A DNA stretch of 12,379 bases, from the NCBI GenBank assembly GCA_021823555.1, contig JAKANW010000037.1, positions 1 to 12,379 on the forward strand, in the 5' to 3' direction. The number at the start of each line of letters is the position of its first letter. Position 1 is the stretch's first letter. The position numbers were made by a program, and so were the translations under genes. Below the pieces are notes generated by a model. It ran no database searches, had not been told where the DNA came from, and saw nothing but the letters and a program-made list of their open reading frames with translations. This document shows positions 6,143-12,379 of the stretch, one piece after another. Origin of the DNA: Chloroflexota bacterium. GTDB taxonomy: Bacteria; Chloroflexota; Anaerolineae; Anaerolineales; Villigracilaceae.

Positions 6143-6148
6143 TTTATA
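6143..6148 (-). promoter_or_regulatory. Probable -10 box (TATAAA) of the small membrane protein gene
   Basis: On the minus strand TATAAA lies 20 bases before the GGAGG-supported start at 6122. This spacing predicts a leader of about 14 nt. No convincing -35 hexamer is visible. Confidence 0.4.
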
Positions 6149-6180
6149 CGCTTTTGCGAGACAAAGGATGCAGGCGCCGC

Positions 6181-6303
6181 TTATTTTTCAAATCGAAAAA
6201 TTCCAAGGAAGCGTGCCAGCAGGCCATATCCCGTCAACACGCCCGCGCCTTCGATACCGACAAAGACCGATAGTGCGACGCACGGCCTGAACAGATACCA
6301 AAT
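6181..6303 (-). pseudogene. Possible remnant of a membrane-protein gene (C-terminal 40 codons)
   Basis: An open minus-strand frame encodes a peptide that reads like real protein: a hydrophobic helix around ALSVFVGIEGAGVLTGYGLL, then ARFLGIFRFEK and a TAA stop at 6183-6181. No ATG, GTG or TTG start exists upstream of the helix before the in-frame stop at 6354-6352; only GTG or TTG inside the helix, or a non-canonical ATT at 6303 preceded by GAGG, could start it. The terminator at 6312-6353 cuts its upstream side. It may be the tail of a deleted gene, a very small ORF with an unusual start, or chance. I do not recognise a family. Confidence 0.3.
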
Positions 6304-6311
6304 TTTCCTCG

Positions 6312-6353
6312 AGAAACAAACAACCCCGTGAAACAGCGGGGTTGTTTGTTTCT
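6312..6353 (-). terminator. Intrinsic terminator after the DNA methyltransferase gene
   Basis: A perfect 17-bp stem pairs 6312-6328 with 6337-6353 around an eight-base loop. A CCCCG/CGGGG core sits next to the loop and AAACAAAC/GTTTGTTT outer arms supply the U-rich side in either direction. It lies 52 bases past the methyltransferase stop. A smaller perfect hairpin (GGAAGC-AGA-GCTTCC, 6356-6370) sits just upstream on the minus strand. Confidence 0.85.
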
Positions 6354-6404
6354 ACGGAAGCAGAGCTTCCACATTATTCCTAAAAAGGCTTATGCAATAG
6401 ATCA

Positions 6405-7292
6405 CTACTTTTCAGCGCGAATGCGCTTCTCCGCCAGCTTCAAATATTGCCCGTCGGTTTCATAGCCCACGAAATGCCGCCCACTTTTGAGCGCCGCCAG
6501 CGCGGTCTGCCCGGACCCCATGAAGGGATCGAGCACCGCCTCGCCGGTGAACGTATAAAGCTGGATCAGGCGATACGGCAATTCGACCGGGAACGGCGCG
6601 GGATGCCCGACTCTGCGAGCCGACTCGGCGCCGAACTTCCAGACAGACTTGGTGAACTCGAGGAACTCGTCGCGTGTGATGGAATCCTCGCCCGCTTCAG
6701 CCCGGACCTTGAACCTGTCGCGGCGGAAATTGGCTTTGGAGAACACCAGGATGTATTCATGCACATCCCGCAGGGTCGGGTTGGAGGCCGATTGCCATGA
6801 CCCCCAAGCGGTGGAATTGCTGGCGCTGGCAGCCTTGTCCCAGATGATCTCACCGCGCATGAGAAAGCCCAGCTCGATCATATCCTGTGCGATGAAAGCA
6901 TGCAGAGGAATATAAGGCTTGCGTCCCAGGTTGGCCACGTTGATGCAGGCCCGCCCGCCAGGAACCAGAACGCGGTACGTCTCGGCCCAGACGCGGCGCA
7001 GGAAGGCCAGGTATTCGTCGAGGGTCAGATCTTCATCATAGTCTTTGCCCACATTGTACGGCGGCGAAGTAATCATGAGATGCACGCTCGCATCAGGCAG
7101 ATCTGTCATTTGCTCAGACGAGGCATGAATGATCGTATCGAGCAAAGCAGGCGGGAGGGGATTCTCCACGTAGTCCACGGGTTCGGCTTGCGGCTGTTCG
7201 GCATACATACGCGTGGAATAAAAAGCCGACGCATCGTGCCCGACACGGCCAGGTGAGCCAAAGGAGGTGGTGGAGGTGTTTTTGCGTGGCAT
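6405..7292 (-). CDS. Beta-class site-specific DNA methyltransferase (N4-cytosine or N6-adenine)
   Basis: S-adenosylmethionine-dependent amino-methyltransferase of 295 residues. The catalytic motif IV TSPPYNVG (75-82) comes first and the AdoMet-binding motif DPFMGSG (255-261) near the C-terminus, the order of the beta class. SPPY is typical of N4-cytosine enzymes but also occurs in some N6-adenine enzymes, so the modified base is open. The stop of the upstream HET-C-like gene overlaps a TTG at 7304 (TTGA); I prefer the in-frame ATG 7292 four codons later, though neither has a visible Shine-Dalgarno. No restriction endonuclease or specificity subunit is adjacent, so it looks like an orphan methylase. 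About 45 N-terminal residues precede the catalytic domain and look poorly ordered. Confidence 0.9.
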   Translation of the reverse strand: MPRKNTSTTSFGSPGRVGHDASAFYSTRMYAEQPQAEPVDYVENPLPPALLDTIIHASSEQMTDLPDASVHLMITSPPYNVGKDYDEDLTLDEYLAFLRRVWAETYRVLVPGGRACINVANLGRKPYIPLHAFIAQDMIELGFLMRGEIIWDKAASASNSTAWGSWQSASNPTLRDVHEYILVFSKANFRRDRFKVRAEAGEDSITRDEFLEFTKSVWKFGAESARRVGHPAPFPVELPYRLIQLYTFTGEAVLDPFMGSGQTALAALKSGRHFVGYETDGQYLKLAEKRIRAEK

Positions 7293-7300
7293 AAACTGAG

Positions 7301-7966
7301 TCAACCAGCAGATTGGGAAGCAAGGTTTATTCCGGCGCGGCCCATGTCGGCAAAAACGGCAAGTTCATCTACTGAAAGCGCCGAACGGATTTGCTCAAAC
7401 TCCAGCCGCGTGCGTTTGGCAGCGGCCTGAAAGGCATACTCGAAGTTCGGGCCGCGTTCGGCGGAGTCGAGGTTCATGTGGGCGTGCGAGTCGCGCGGCA
7501 GGAAGGACAGGGCAATGGTGCGCAAGGCGGGGATAAAGTAAAGAGCTTCCTGTGGATAATACAGTTTGCCGGAATGCAGTTCCGGGCTGGCAACCAGGTC
7601 TGGATCAACGGGATCAATTTCGGGCGGGGCGGGAGGCGTCGGGTCCGCATGACGGGCAAGCCACAAGGCCACGTAGTTGCTATGAGAGTAGAAATCCTGC
7701 GCGGTGTGAGTCAATCGCCCAAAGGCGGCCCAGGCAGCAGGAGCGTCACCCATCTTCAAGGCCGAAAGGGTCAGGCGGCGCTGTTCGTCGAGGTAGGCGC
7801 AGCTTTTTTCAAAGGCATTGTTATCGAAGTGATATTCTTCGTGAGCAAGTTGCCCGCGCAGACCATCCTGGCCAAGATTGGCCGCGATGATCCCTTGAAG
7901 GGCGCGCGGGCTGAAAAATTCGCCGAGCGCCTGGTGGATCATTTGGGCGTGAATGCTGGTCAACAT
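7301..7966 (-). CDS. HET-C / zinc phospholipase C-like all-alpha metal-binding protein
   Basis: Protein of 221 residues. Its hallmark GRLTHTAQDFYSHSNYV (83-99) is the signature of the HET-C family and of alpha-helical zinc-dependent phospholipase C/nuclease-like domains. Candidate metal ligands are His42, His46 and Asp48 (HEEYHFD), His87, Asp91, His95, His161, His163 and Asp167. I see no signal peptide, so it may act in the cytoplasm. A Pro/Asp-rich loop (about 108-128) interrupts the helices. Its stop overlaps or nearly touches the methyltransferase start, so the two genes form an operon. A TATAAT box ends 11 bases before its ATG, leaving a leader of about five bases and no Shine-Dalgarno. 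Enzymatic activity is unproven; the family assignment rests on the motif. Confidence 0.72.
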   Translation of the reverse strand: MLTSIHAQMIHQALGEFFSPRALQGIIAANLGQDGLRGQLAHEEYHFDNNAFEKSCAYLDEQRRLTLSALKMGDAPAAWAAFGRLTHTAQDFYSHSNYVALWLARHADPTPPAPPEIDPVDPDLVASPELHSGKLYYPQEALYFIPALRTIALSFLPRDSHAHMNLDSAERGPNFEYAFQAAAKRTRLEFEQIRSALSVDELAVFADMGRAGINLASQSAG

Positions 7967-7977
7967 GATTGTTGAAA

Positions 7978-7983
7978 ATTATA
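7978..7983 (-). promoter_or_regulatory. -10 box TATAAT for the HET-C-like/methyltransferase operon
   Basis: A perfect TATAAT on the minus strand lies 11 bases before ATG 7966. A transcript starting about seven bases downstream would have a five-base leader. No clear -35 box. Confidence 0.55.
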
Positions 7984-8016
7984 CGACATATTGGGTGGCG
8001 CCCGCCGAATCTTGGT

Positions 8017-8022
8017 TATAAT
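8017..8022 (+). promoter_or_regulatory. -10 box TATAAT for the adenosyltransferase operon, leaderless geometry
   Basis: A perfect TATAAT ends six bases before ATG 8029, so the expected start point about seven bases downstream is the A of the start codon itself. There is no Shine-Dalgarno between. TTGGGT (7991-7996) is a weak -35 at 20-base spacing. Confidence 0.6.
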
Positions 8023-8028
8023 GCCCGC

Positions 8029-8577
8029 ATGACTTTTTACACCGCCAAAGGCGACGACGGCACCACCGGCCTGCTGGGCGAGGGCCGCGTTCCCAAATAC
8101 CACGCCCGCATGGAAGCGTTGGGCGCGCTGGACGAGGCCTCGGCTGCAATGGGCCTGGCGCGTGCCCAGTGCGTTGCCGCGCAGACCGCGCCGATCTTGT
8201 TGGAGGCGCAGCGCGACCTGTACAAGCTGATGGCCGAGGTGGCCGCCACGCCCGAAAACGCCGCGCAGTTCCGCGCCATCGACGCGGCGCGCGTCGAGTG
8301 GCTGGAGCAGCAGACCGACGCGGTCAGCCAGCTCGTGCAGATGCCGAAGGAGTTCATCCTGCCGGGCGACACTCCCGGCGGCGCGGCGCTCTCGTTGGCG
8401 CGGGCAATTGTCCGCCGGGCCGAGCGGCGCGTGGTCGCATTGTTCGATGAAAACGAGATCACCAACGCCGACCTGCAACGCTATCTCAATCGCCTCTCAT
8501 CGCTTTGCTTTGTGTTGGAATTGCTCGAAAACCAATCTGCAGGAAAATCCACATCACTGGCGAAAGAATCTGAATGA
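8029..8577 (+). CDS. PduO-type cob(I)alamin adenosyltransferase
   Basis: Transfers the 5'-deoxyadenosyl group of ATP to cob(I)alamin, giving adenosylcobalamin for mutases, diol dehydratases or class II ribonucleotide reductase. It has 182 residues. The N-terminal ATP site TAKGDDGTTGLLG (5-17), the central RAIVRRAERRVV (125-136) and YLNRLSSL (152-159) are all present. The last motif has Ser158 where many homologs have Asp (NRLSD), possibly a tolerated variant. The frame is open upstream to 7969, but homology begins at MTFYTAKGDDG and TATAAT lies directly before it, so ATG 8029 is the start. Its stop overlaps the DUF554 start by ATGA. No other cobalamin gene is in the window. Confidence 0.93.
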   Translation: MTFYTAKGDDGTTGLLGEGRVPKYHARMEALGALDEASAAMGLARAQCVAAQTAPILLEAQRDLYKLMAEVAATPENAAQFRAIDAARVEWLEQQTDAVSQLVQMPKEFILPGDTPGGAALSLARAIVRRAERRVVALFDENEITNADLQRYLNRLSSLCFVLELLENQSAGKSTSLAKESE

Positions 8578-9281
8578 CCGGCACCCTTCTCAACGTCTTC
8601 ACCATCCTGGTTGGCGGCTCGCTGGGTATGCTGTTCGGCGCGCGCATCCCCGACCGCCTCAAACAAACCGTCGTGGCAGGCATGGGTCTCTTCACGGCTG
8701 CCATGGGTTTTCAAATGTTCTTCAAGACCAACAACTCCCTGATCGTATTGGGGAGCCTATTGATCGGCACCCTGCTGGGCGAATGGTGGAAGATCGAGGA
8801 TGGCCTGCAGCGCCTGGGCAAGTTCCTGGAGGAACGCTTCGCGCGGGACACCGAGGCTGGCGCCAGTTCCCGATTCGTACGCGGCTTCCTGACCGCTTCC
8901 TTGCTCTACTGCATTGGCCCGATGACCATCCTGGGATCCATTAACGACGGCCTGCGCGGCGACTATAACCTCCTGGCGGTCAAGTCTGTGCTGGATGGGT
9001 TTGCATCGCTGGCTTTCGCTTCCACGCTGGGTGTGGGCGTGCTGTTCTCCAGTATGATCGTCCTGGTCTACCAGGGCGGGATCAGCCTGATGGCGGGGCA
9101 ATTGAGCGCCGTCCTGACCGACCCGATGATCGCCGAAATGACCGCCGCCGGCGGCGTGATACTGGTCGGCCTGGCCCTTAGCAGCCTGCTGGAGATCAAA
9201 CCCATCCGCGTGGGCAACATGCTCCCGGCGCTGGCCATTGCTCCGCTGATTGTATGGATCTTGAAATTGCTGGGGGGTTAG
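8574..9281 (+). CDS. DUF554 family membrane protein (YdfK-like)
   Basis: Integral membrane protein of 235 residues with about six to seven helices. The start MTGTLLNVFTILVGGSLG and the segment LLGEWWKIEDGLQRLGKFLEERF (about 61-84), followed by GFLTASLLYCIGPMTILGS, are the recognisable DUF554 pattern. Biochemical role unknown; transporter-like proposals exist for the family but nothing here decides it. It overlaps the adenosyltransferase stop by four bases (ATGA) and so is translationally coupled to it. A terminator lies 37 bases past its stop. Confidence 0.92.
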   Translation: MTGTLLNVFTILVGGSLGMLFGARIPDRLKQTVVAGMGLFTAAMGFQMFFKTNNSLIVLGSLLIGTLLGEWWKIEDGLQRLGKFLEERFARDTEAGASSRFVRGFLTASLLYCIGPMTILGSINDGLRGDYNLLAVKSVLDGFASLAFASTLGVGVLFSSMIVLVYQGGISLMAGQLSAVLTDPMIAEMTAAGGVILVGLALSSLLEIKPIRVGNMLPALAIAPLIVWILKLLGG

Positions 9282-9289
9282 TAGCGTGG

Positions 9290-9308
9290 AGCGGAATGGC
9301 ATTCCGCT
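9290..9308. repeat. Short palindrome after DUF554
   Basis: AGCGGAAT (9290-9297) and ATTCCGCT (9301-9308) form a perfect 8-bp stem with a three-base GGC loop. An alternative outer pairing GTAGCG (9281-9286) with CGCTAC (9304-9309) also exists. It has no T-run and resembles dispersed palindromic units rather than a terminator. Confidence 0.55.
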
Positions 9309-9317
9309 ACGGTATCA

Positions 9318-9347
9318 AAAAGGGCGCAGGAGTTCCTGCGTCCTTTT
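9318..9347. terminator. Bidirectional terminator between DUF554 and the DsbA-like gene
   Basis: A 13-bp stem pairs 9318-9330 with 9335-9347 with one G-T pair and an AGTT loop. The arms begin AAAAGG and end CCTTTT, giving a GC-rich core flanked by A and T runs. It stands between convergent genes and can serve both. Confidence 0.8.
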
Positions 9348-9381
9348 GAATTATCCAAGCTTGCCCGACAGAGTGGATGGA

Positions 9382-10128
9382 TTACTTGCCCATCTCTTTC
9401 AGGGCAGCATCAATCTTGGCCTGGAAGGTGCTAAACGGTTCAGCGCCTTCGATCAGTTCAGACTTCACCTGGCCGTTAACCGTATAGGACAAAACAAACG
9501 ACGGCGTTGCCTTGACGTTGGCAGCCCGGCCATCCACGCCGTCCTGGTCCACCCGGCTGCTATAGGTGCCGTTGTCAAAACAAGAATGGAACCGGGTCAT
9601 ATCCAGGCCAATCTTCTGTGCAAAGGCAACCAGGCGCGGGTTTGTGAAATCGCCTGCATTCTCGGCCTTCTGGTTGGCGAAGAGGATGTCGTGCATTTCC
9701 CAGAATTTATTCTGGTCTCCGGCGCAATAGGCTGCCTCTGCCGCAGCCCTGGATTCCGGCCCAATGAATTCGCCGAAGGAACGGTAGGTGAAATACACTT
9801 TGCCTGTGGCGACATAAGCATCCATCACCTGTGCTTCGGTCTGCTCGTAGAAATGCTTGCAGTACGGGCATTGAAAGTCAGAAAACTCCTCGATCTTGAC
9901 CGGCGCATTCGGGTCCCCGGCCCCATTGTCTTTCACCTGTGGACGAGTGCGGGCCTCGGCTGTCGCGATCGCACCTACTGCCTGGACGTTTGGATAGATC
10001 AACACAAAAGCTACCAATAACGCGCCCGCCACAATCAGGCCAATCGTGATCAAGCGGGAACGTTGTTCGGCGCGCCGGCGTTGTTCGCGGCGCGCCTGGC
10101 GCTTGCTTATCCCTTCATCTTTGCTCAT
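9382..10128 (-). CDS. Membrane-anchored DsbA-family thiol oxidoreductase
   Basis: Extracytoplasmic disulfide oxidoreductase of the Thioredoxin_4/BdbD type, 248 residues. A very basic cytoplasmic N-tail (8-25) precedes one TM helix (about 26-45), which anchors the catalytic domain outside. The active site is DFQCPYCKHFY (Cys87, Cys90) and the cis-proline is in KATPSFVL (Pro209). CPYC with Thr before cis-Pro favours an oxidase or isomerase role over a reductant. Cys135 and Cys183 are two further cysteines that could pair. ATG 10128 has AAGGAG 10 bases upstream. It is a separate transcription unit, not adjacent to a DsbB/VKOR partner in this window. Confidence 0.92.
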   Translation of the reverse strand: MSKDEGISKRQARREQRRRAEQRSRLITIGLIVAGALLVAFVLIYPNVQAVGAIATAEARTRPQVKDNGAGDPNAPVKIEEFSDFQCPYCKHFYEQTEAQVMDAYVATGKVYFTYRSFGEFIGPESRAAAEAAYCAGDQNKFWEMHDILFANQKAENAGDFTNPRLVAFAQKIGLDMTRFHSCFDNGTYSSRVDQDGVDGRAANVKATPSFVLSYTVNGQVKSELIEGAEPFSTFQAKIDAALKEMGK

Positions 10129-10308
10129 ACCCTATATTCTCCTTCGGATTATTTTACTGCTTCTTGCATAAATCTCTAAACTTCCGGGGAAATTTTTACA
10201 GGCAAAAATGGAAAGTTAGATCTAGATACATACGCAGTACTCTATAAAAGCAGGTTTGAAATTTTCCCACGTTCAGGGGGATTTGTCCAGAAATGGTTTA
10301 ATGCTTTC
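10129..10308. other. Intergenic spacer, probable DsbA-like gene promoter
   Basis: A 180-base AT-rich gap. TAAAAT on the minus strand (10156-10151) is a possible -10 box for the DsbA-like gene but lacks a convincing -35. I see no gene, hairpin or obvious terminator for the lipase gene that ends at 10309. Confidence 0.4.
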
Positions 10309-11145
10309 TCATTTTCCCAGGCGCGCATTCATCCAGTCAATCATCATCTTGAAGACTTCCTGCTGGTCAGGTTCATTATGGATTTCATGGAACCAGCCAT
10401 CCCAGATGTGCAAGGGGACATTGGCGCTACCGCTGCGAGTGAACTCGCGGCTGGCATCCGCGGAAGTCAACCGGTCAGCGCTGCCGTGCATGAGCAGAAG
10501 CGGCAGAGGGAACTGCGCGGCCTGTGTCAAAGCCCATTCTCCTGAACCAAATAATTCCACGAACATACGCGCTGTGATCTTGTCATGTACGAGCGGGTCG
10601 TTCACGTAGGCGTCCACTACTTTCTGGTCATGCGAGAGCGCCTCTGCATCCAGGCCGGAGGCTTGTGTAAAGGCCGGCGCGATACGGTTCATCAGCCTGC
10701 CAAGCGTCACTTGCAAGGCAGGTGGTTGGAAGGCCAGCCGCAGCCACGGCCCGGTGGCAATCACACCGGCCAGGATTGGCTTGCGGCGCAGAACAAAATT
10801 AAGCACTTCGTTGCCGCCCATGCTGTGACCATAGAGGAATTGCGGCAGTCCCGGGTAACGCGACCCGGCTTGAGCCAACAGGTCGGCGACGTCGTCCATC
10901 AGTGCATCATAGGAAGGCGTGTGCCCGCGCGGGCCAGCCGATTTTCCATGCCCGCGCTGGTCGAACCCCATCAGGACATAGCCTGCATTGGCAAAGGCTG
11001 CGCCAACGTGTGCGTAACGGTTGACGTGCTCGCCGTGCCCGTGCACCAGGCAGATCACTGCTTTGGGGGCTTGATCCGGTTCCCACCCGCGCCCATAAAT
11101 ATCCAGCCCGTCCCGGGTCTTCCAGTTCGTTTCAAAGGTCTTCAT
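10309..11145 (-). CDS. Alpha/beta hydrolase of the monoacylglycerol lipase/lysophospholipase type
   Basis: Probable serine esterase acting on monoacylglycerols or lysophospholipids, 278 residues. The oxyanion region VHGHGEH (34-40), FDQRGHGKS (61-69), nucleophile elbow GHSMGG (Ser108), Asp224 in HGSADRL and His253 in WFHEIHNEP form a complete triad in monoglyceride-lipase context. No signal peptide, so likely cytoplasmic. The frame extends upstream to 11214, but ATG 11145 is the start: GGAGG lies five bases before it and the preceding gene's stop codon is one base away. Its ribosome site lies in the last codons of the V4R gene, which implies translational coupling. Substrate is inferred from family. 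Confidence 0.93.
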   Translation of the reverse strand: MKTFETNWKTRDGLDIYGRGWEPDQAPKAVICLVHGHGEHVNRYAHVGAAFANAGYVLMGFDQRGHGKSAGPRGHTPSYDALMDDVADLLAQAGSRYPGLPQFLYGHSMGGNEVLNFVLRRKPILAGVIATGPWLRLAFQPPALQVTLGRLMNRIAPAFTQASGLDAEALSHDQKVVDAYVNDPLVHDKITARMFVELFGSGEWALTQAAQFPLPLLLMHGSADRLTSADASREFTRSGSANVPLHIWDGWFHEIHNEPDQQEVFKMMIDWMNARLGK

Positions 11146-11146
11146 C

Positions 11147-11752
11147 TTATCCTCCAGCAGTGATCTTGAATTCACAGTCCGTCGCGCCGGCGGCGCGGCA
11201 GGAAGTCTCTTCAATGTCGTGTTCCTCGCCGACGGCCCAATAGAGGGCTTCGCGCACCAACCCCTGGGTCACAAAACAGACCGGGGCGGGATCGGATTGG
11301 CCCTGGGTGGTAGGCGAGGCGTGATCCACAAGCAGCAGGTCAAGGTCCAGGGTATGAACCGTCAGATCGCCGTCGTTTACGCTGAGTAGACGCGCCAACA
11401 CGTCCAGGATGGGCTTGCGTCGCAGGCTGGAGGGCATTCCGCGCACGAACATGGCCTGACTCTTGAGCACAAAGGATGCATCGTTCAACAATGGCTCCCA
11501 CAATTTGCCGCCAATCCGCCGCAGGATGCCGCGCGCCCCGCGGCCATAGTATGTACGCAAGGCAGCTTGCAAACGTGCATAGGCTTGTGCAGAACGGAGC
11601 TCATCCAGCGGGCCAAGGTGTTCGGGATGCGCCCATTCGGGCGGCAGTCCAGCCTTTTCGAGCACGACGGAGAGCGTGTCCTGCCCCAGATCTGTGGAAA
11701 GTGCATCCACAAAACGATGCAAAGTGCGAGGCGGCCACAGGGCTTCAGGCAT
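11147..11752 (-). CDS. V4R-domain protein, cysteine-poor paralog
   Basis: Protein of 201 residues with a C-terminal V4R (4-vinyl reductase-like) ligand-binding domain, recognisable from GLVREALYWAVGEEHDIEETSC and ATDCEFKI. N-terminal helices include YYGRGARGILRRIG, shared with the upstream paralog. It keeps the Cys of PVCFV and the ETSC/TDC pair but lacks the CGIC segment of its neighbour. I prefer ATG 11752, which overlaps the preceding stop by eight bases; a TTG two codons earlier (11758) is possible. V4R domains are thought to bind small hydrophobic ligands or act in sensing; function here unknown. Confidence 0.8.
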   Translation of the reverse strand: MPEALWPPRTLHRFVDALSTDLGQDTLSVVLEKAGLPPEWAHPEHLGPLDELRSAQAYARLQAALRTYYGRGARGILRRIGGKLWEPLLNDASFVLKSQAMFVRGMPSSLRRKPILDVLARLLSVNDGDLTVHTLDLDLLLVDHASPTTQGQSDPAPVCFVTQGLVREALYWAVGEEHDIEETSCRAAGATDCEFKITAGG

Positions 11753-12368
11753 GTGCAATTACATCCCCAACTTCAAAACGACAATAGGGATCACCCTTGG
11801 CTATGCAATGGGTTTCGATGATATCGTGCGGCTTTCCGGCAGCCCACTCCACGGCCTCGCCAATCGAACCAACGTAAAGGTGACAGATTACCGTCTCGCT
11901 TTTACGGGCGTGGCAGATACCGCAGGTGGCATCCACGTAGGCGAGACGCTCACCGTCCTCCACCCAGGCATCCACCTGTGCATTGGACTTTTTGAGCGCG
12001 CCCACCATGCTGTTCAAGATGAATTTAATGCGCTGCTTTTCAGGCAAAAGTTTCAGCGCTACGCCGGCAATGCCAAGCAGGGCGGCCTGTTCACGAACAG
12101 CATATTGGAAAGACGCCTTGCCAATGCGGCGCAACATGCCGCGTCCGCCGCGCCCATAAAACTCTTCGATGGCCTGGTTGAAGTGGGCATATTGGGCGGT
12201 CTGGATGGCCGGTTCGAGGTTGTCGGGCGGGAAGTTGCCCACGTAACGTTCCAAACCGCTGGTGCGCAATACGGCATTCAAACCATTCTCTCCCATCACT
12301 TCCTGCGCCGAAACCAGCGCTTGCCGCATCAATGTATTCAAAATAACCGCATCGTCTCTTTGCACCAT
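11745..12368 (-). CDS. V4R-domain protein with a cysteine-rich insert
   Basis: Protein of 207 residues and first gene of a three-gene operon. N-terminal helices with FYGRGGRGMLRRIG (70-83) precede a V4R domain: CGICHAR (Cys149, Cys152), VICHLYVGSIGEAVEWAAG (Cys162) and IETHCIAKGDPYCRFEV (Cys188, Cys196). Five cysteines in this pattern suggest bound metal, as inferred for other cysteine-bearing V4R domains. A perfect AGGAGG (12379-12374) five bases before ATG 12368 fixes the start. It shares the YGRGxRGxLRRIG block with the next gene, so the pair arose by duplication. Ligand unknown. Confidence 0.82.
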   Translation of the reverse strand: MVQRDDAVILNTLMRQALVSAQEVMGENGLNAVLRTSGLERYVGNFPPDNLEPAIQTAQYAHFNQAIEEFYGRGGRGMLRRIGKASFQYAVREQAALLGIAGVALKLLPEKQRIKFILNSMVGALKKSNAQVDAWVEDGERLAYVDATCGICHARKSETVICHLYVGSIGEAVEWAAGKPHDIIETHCIAKGDPYCRFEVGDVIAHA

Positions 12369-12379
12369 GGCCGCCTCCT

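Noticed and set aside
6405..7966. Complete restriction-modification system
   Set aside because: Only the methyltransferase is recognisable; the neighbour has a HET-C-like metal motif and no endonuclease signature such as PD-(D/E)XK.
7969..8028. Upstream extension of the adenosyltransferase by 20 codons from 7969
   Set aside because: The extension has no homology-like content, crosses the divergent promoter and would place TATAAT inside the coding region.
9286..10020. 244-codon plus-strand frame opposite the DsbA-like gene
   Set aside because: Antisense of a gene with CPYC and cis-Pro motifs; it also runs through the terminator at 9318-9347.

Overview
The window looks like chromosomal DNA of a Chloroflexota bacterium, most likely class Anaerolineae. 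This is an inference from protein style: several lipobox or single-anchor exported thiol proteins, MsrP with a lipobox-like cysteine, V4R paralogs, moderately GC-rich codon use and many palindromic intergenic elements. No rRNA or other taxonomic marker is present. I see no tRNA, rRNA, CRISPR array, transposase or phage gene.

Region 1 (1-5858) is the most notable part and reads as one envelope redox module. On the minus strand a thioredoxin-fold lipoprotein with seven methionine-rich 11-12-residue repeats (583-1338) is followed by a CcdA-type thiol electron transporter cut by the window edge (1-517). Divergent from them, on the plus strand, lie an OmpR/PhoB-type response regulator (1488-2180), a four-TM HAMP histidine kinase (2230-3465), a DipZ-like thioredoxin lipoprotein (3539-4099), and the methionine sulfoxide reductase pair msrP (4108-5058) and msrQ (5175-5858). 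The promoters of both thioredoxin lipoprotein genes share an identical 12-nt element in the same orientation relative to their gene, so the adjacent two-component system probably controls both arms. The arrangement resembles E. coli hprRS-msrPQ and the Azospira MsrPQ/methionine-rich-peptide hypochlorite defence, but adds a Met-rich domain fused to a thioredoxin and a dedicated CcdA.

Region 2 (5861-7966) is minus-strand. It holds a small membrane protein (5892-6122), a possible remnant coding fragment (6181-6303), a strong terminator (6312-6353), a beta-class DNA methyltransferase without a visible restriction partner (6405-7292), and an upstream HET-C/phospholipase C-like metal-binding protein (7301-7966). 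Region 3 (8029-9281) is a plus-strand pair, PduO-type cobalamin adenosyltransferase and DUF554 membrane protein, overlapping by ATGA. Regions 2 and 3 diverge from a 62-base spacer carrying two perfect TATAAT boxes placed so that the transcripts would be leaderless or nearly so.

Region 4 (9382-12368) is minus-strand: a membrane-anchored DsbA-like protein (9382-10128), then an apparent operon of two tandem V4R-domain proteins (11745-12368 and 11147-11752) and a monoacylglycerol-lipase-type hydrolase (10309-11145), with overlapping or nearly touching reading frames.

Several strong hairpins or palindromes occupy intergenic spaces: 511-574, 2185-2220, 5075-5150, 5861-5888, 6312-6353, 9290-9308 and 9318-9347. 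Three act as plausible terminators. The others sit inside apparent operons or resemble dispersed palindromic repeats.
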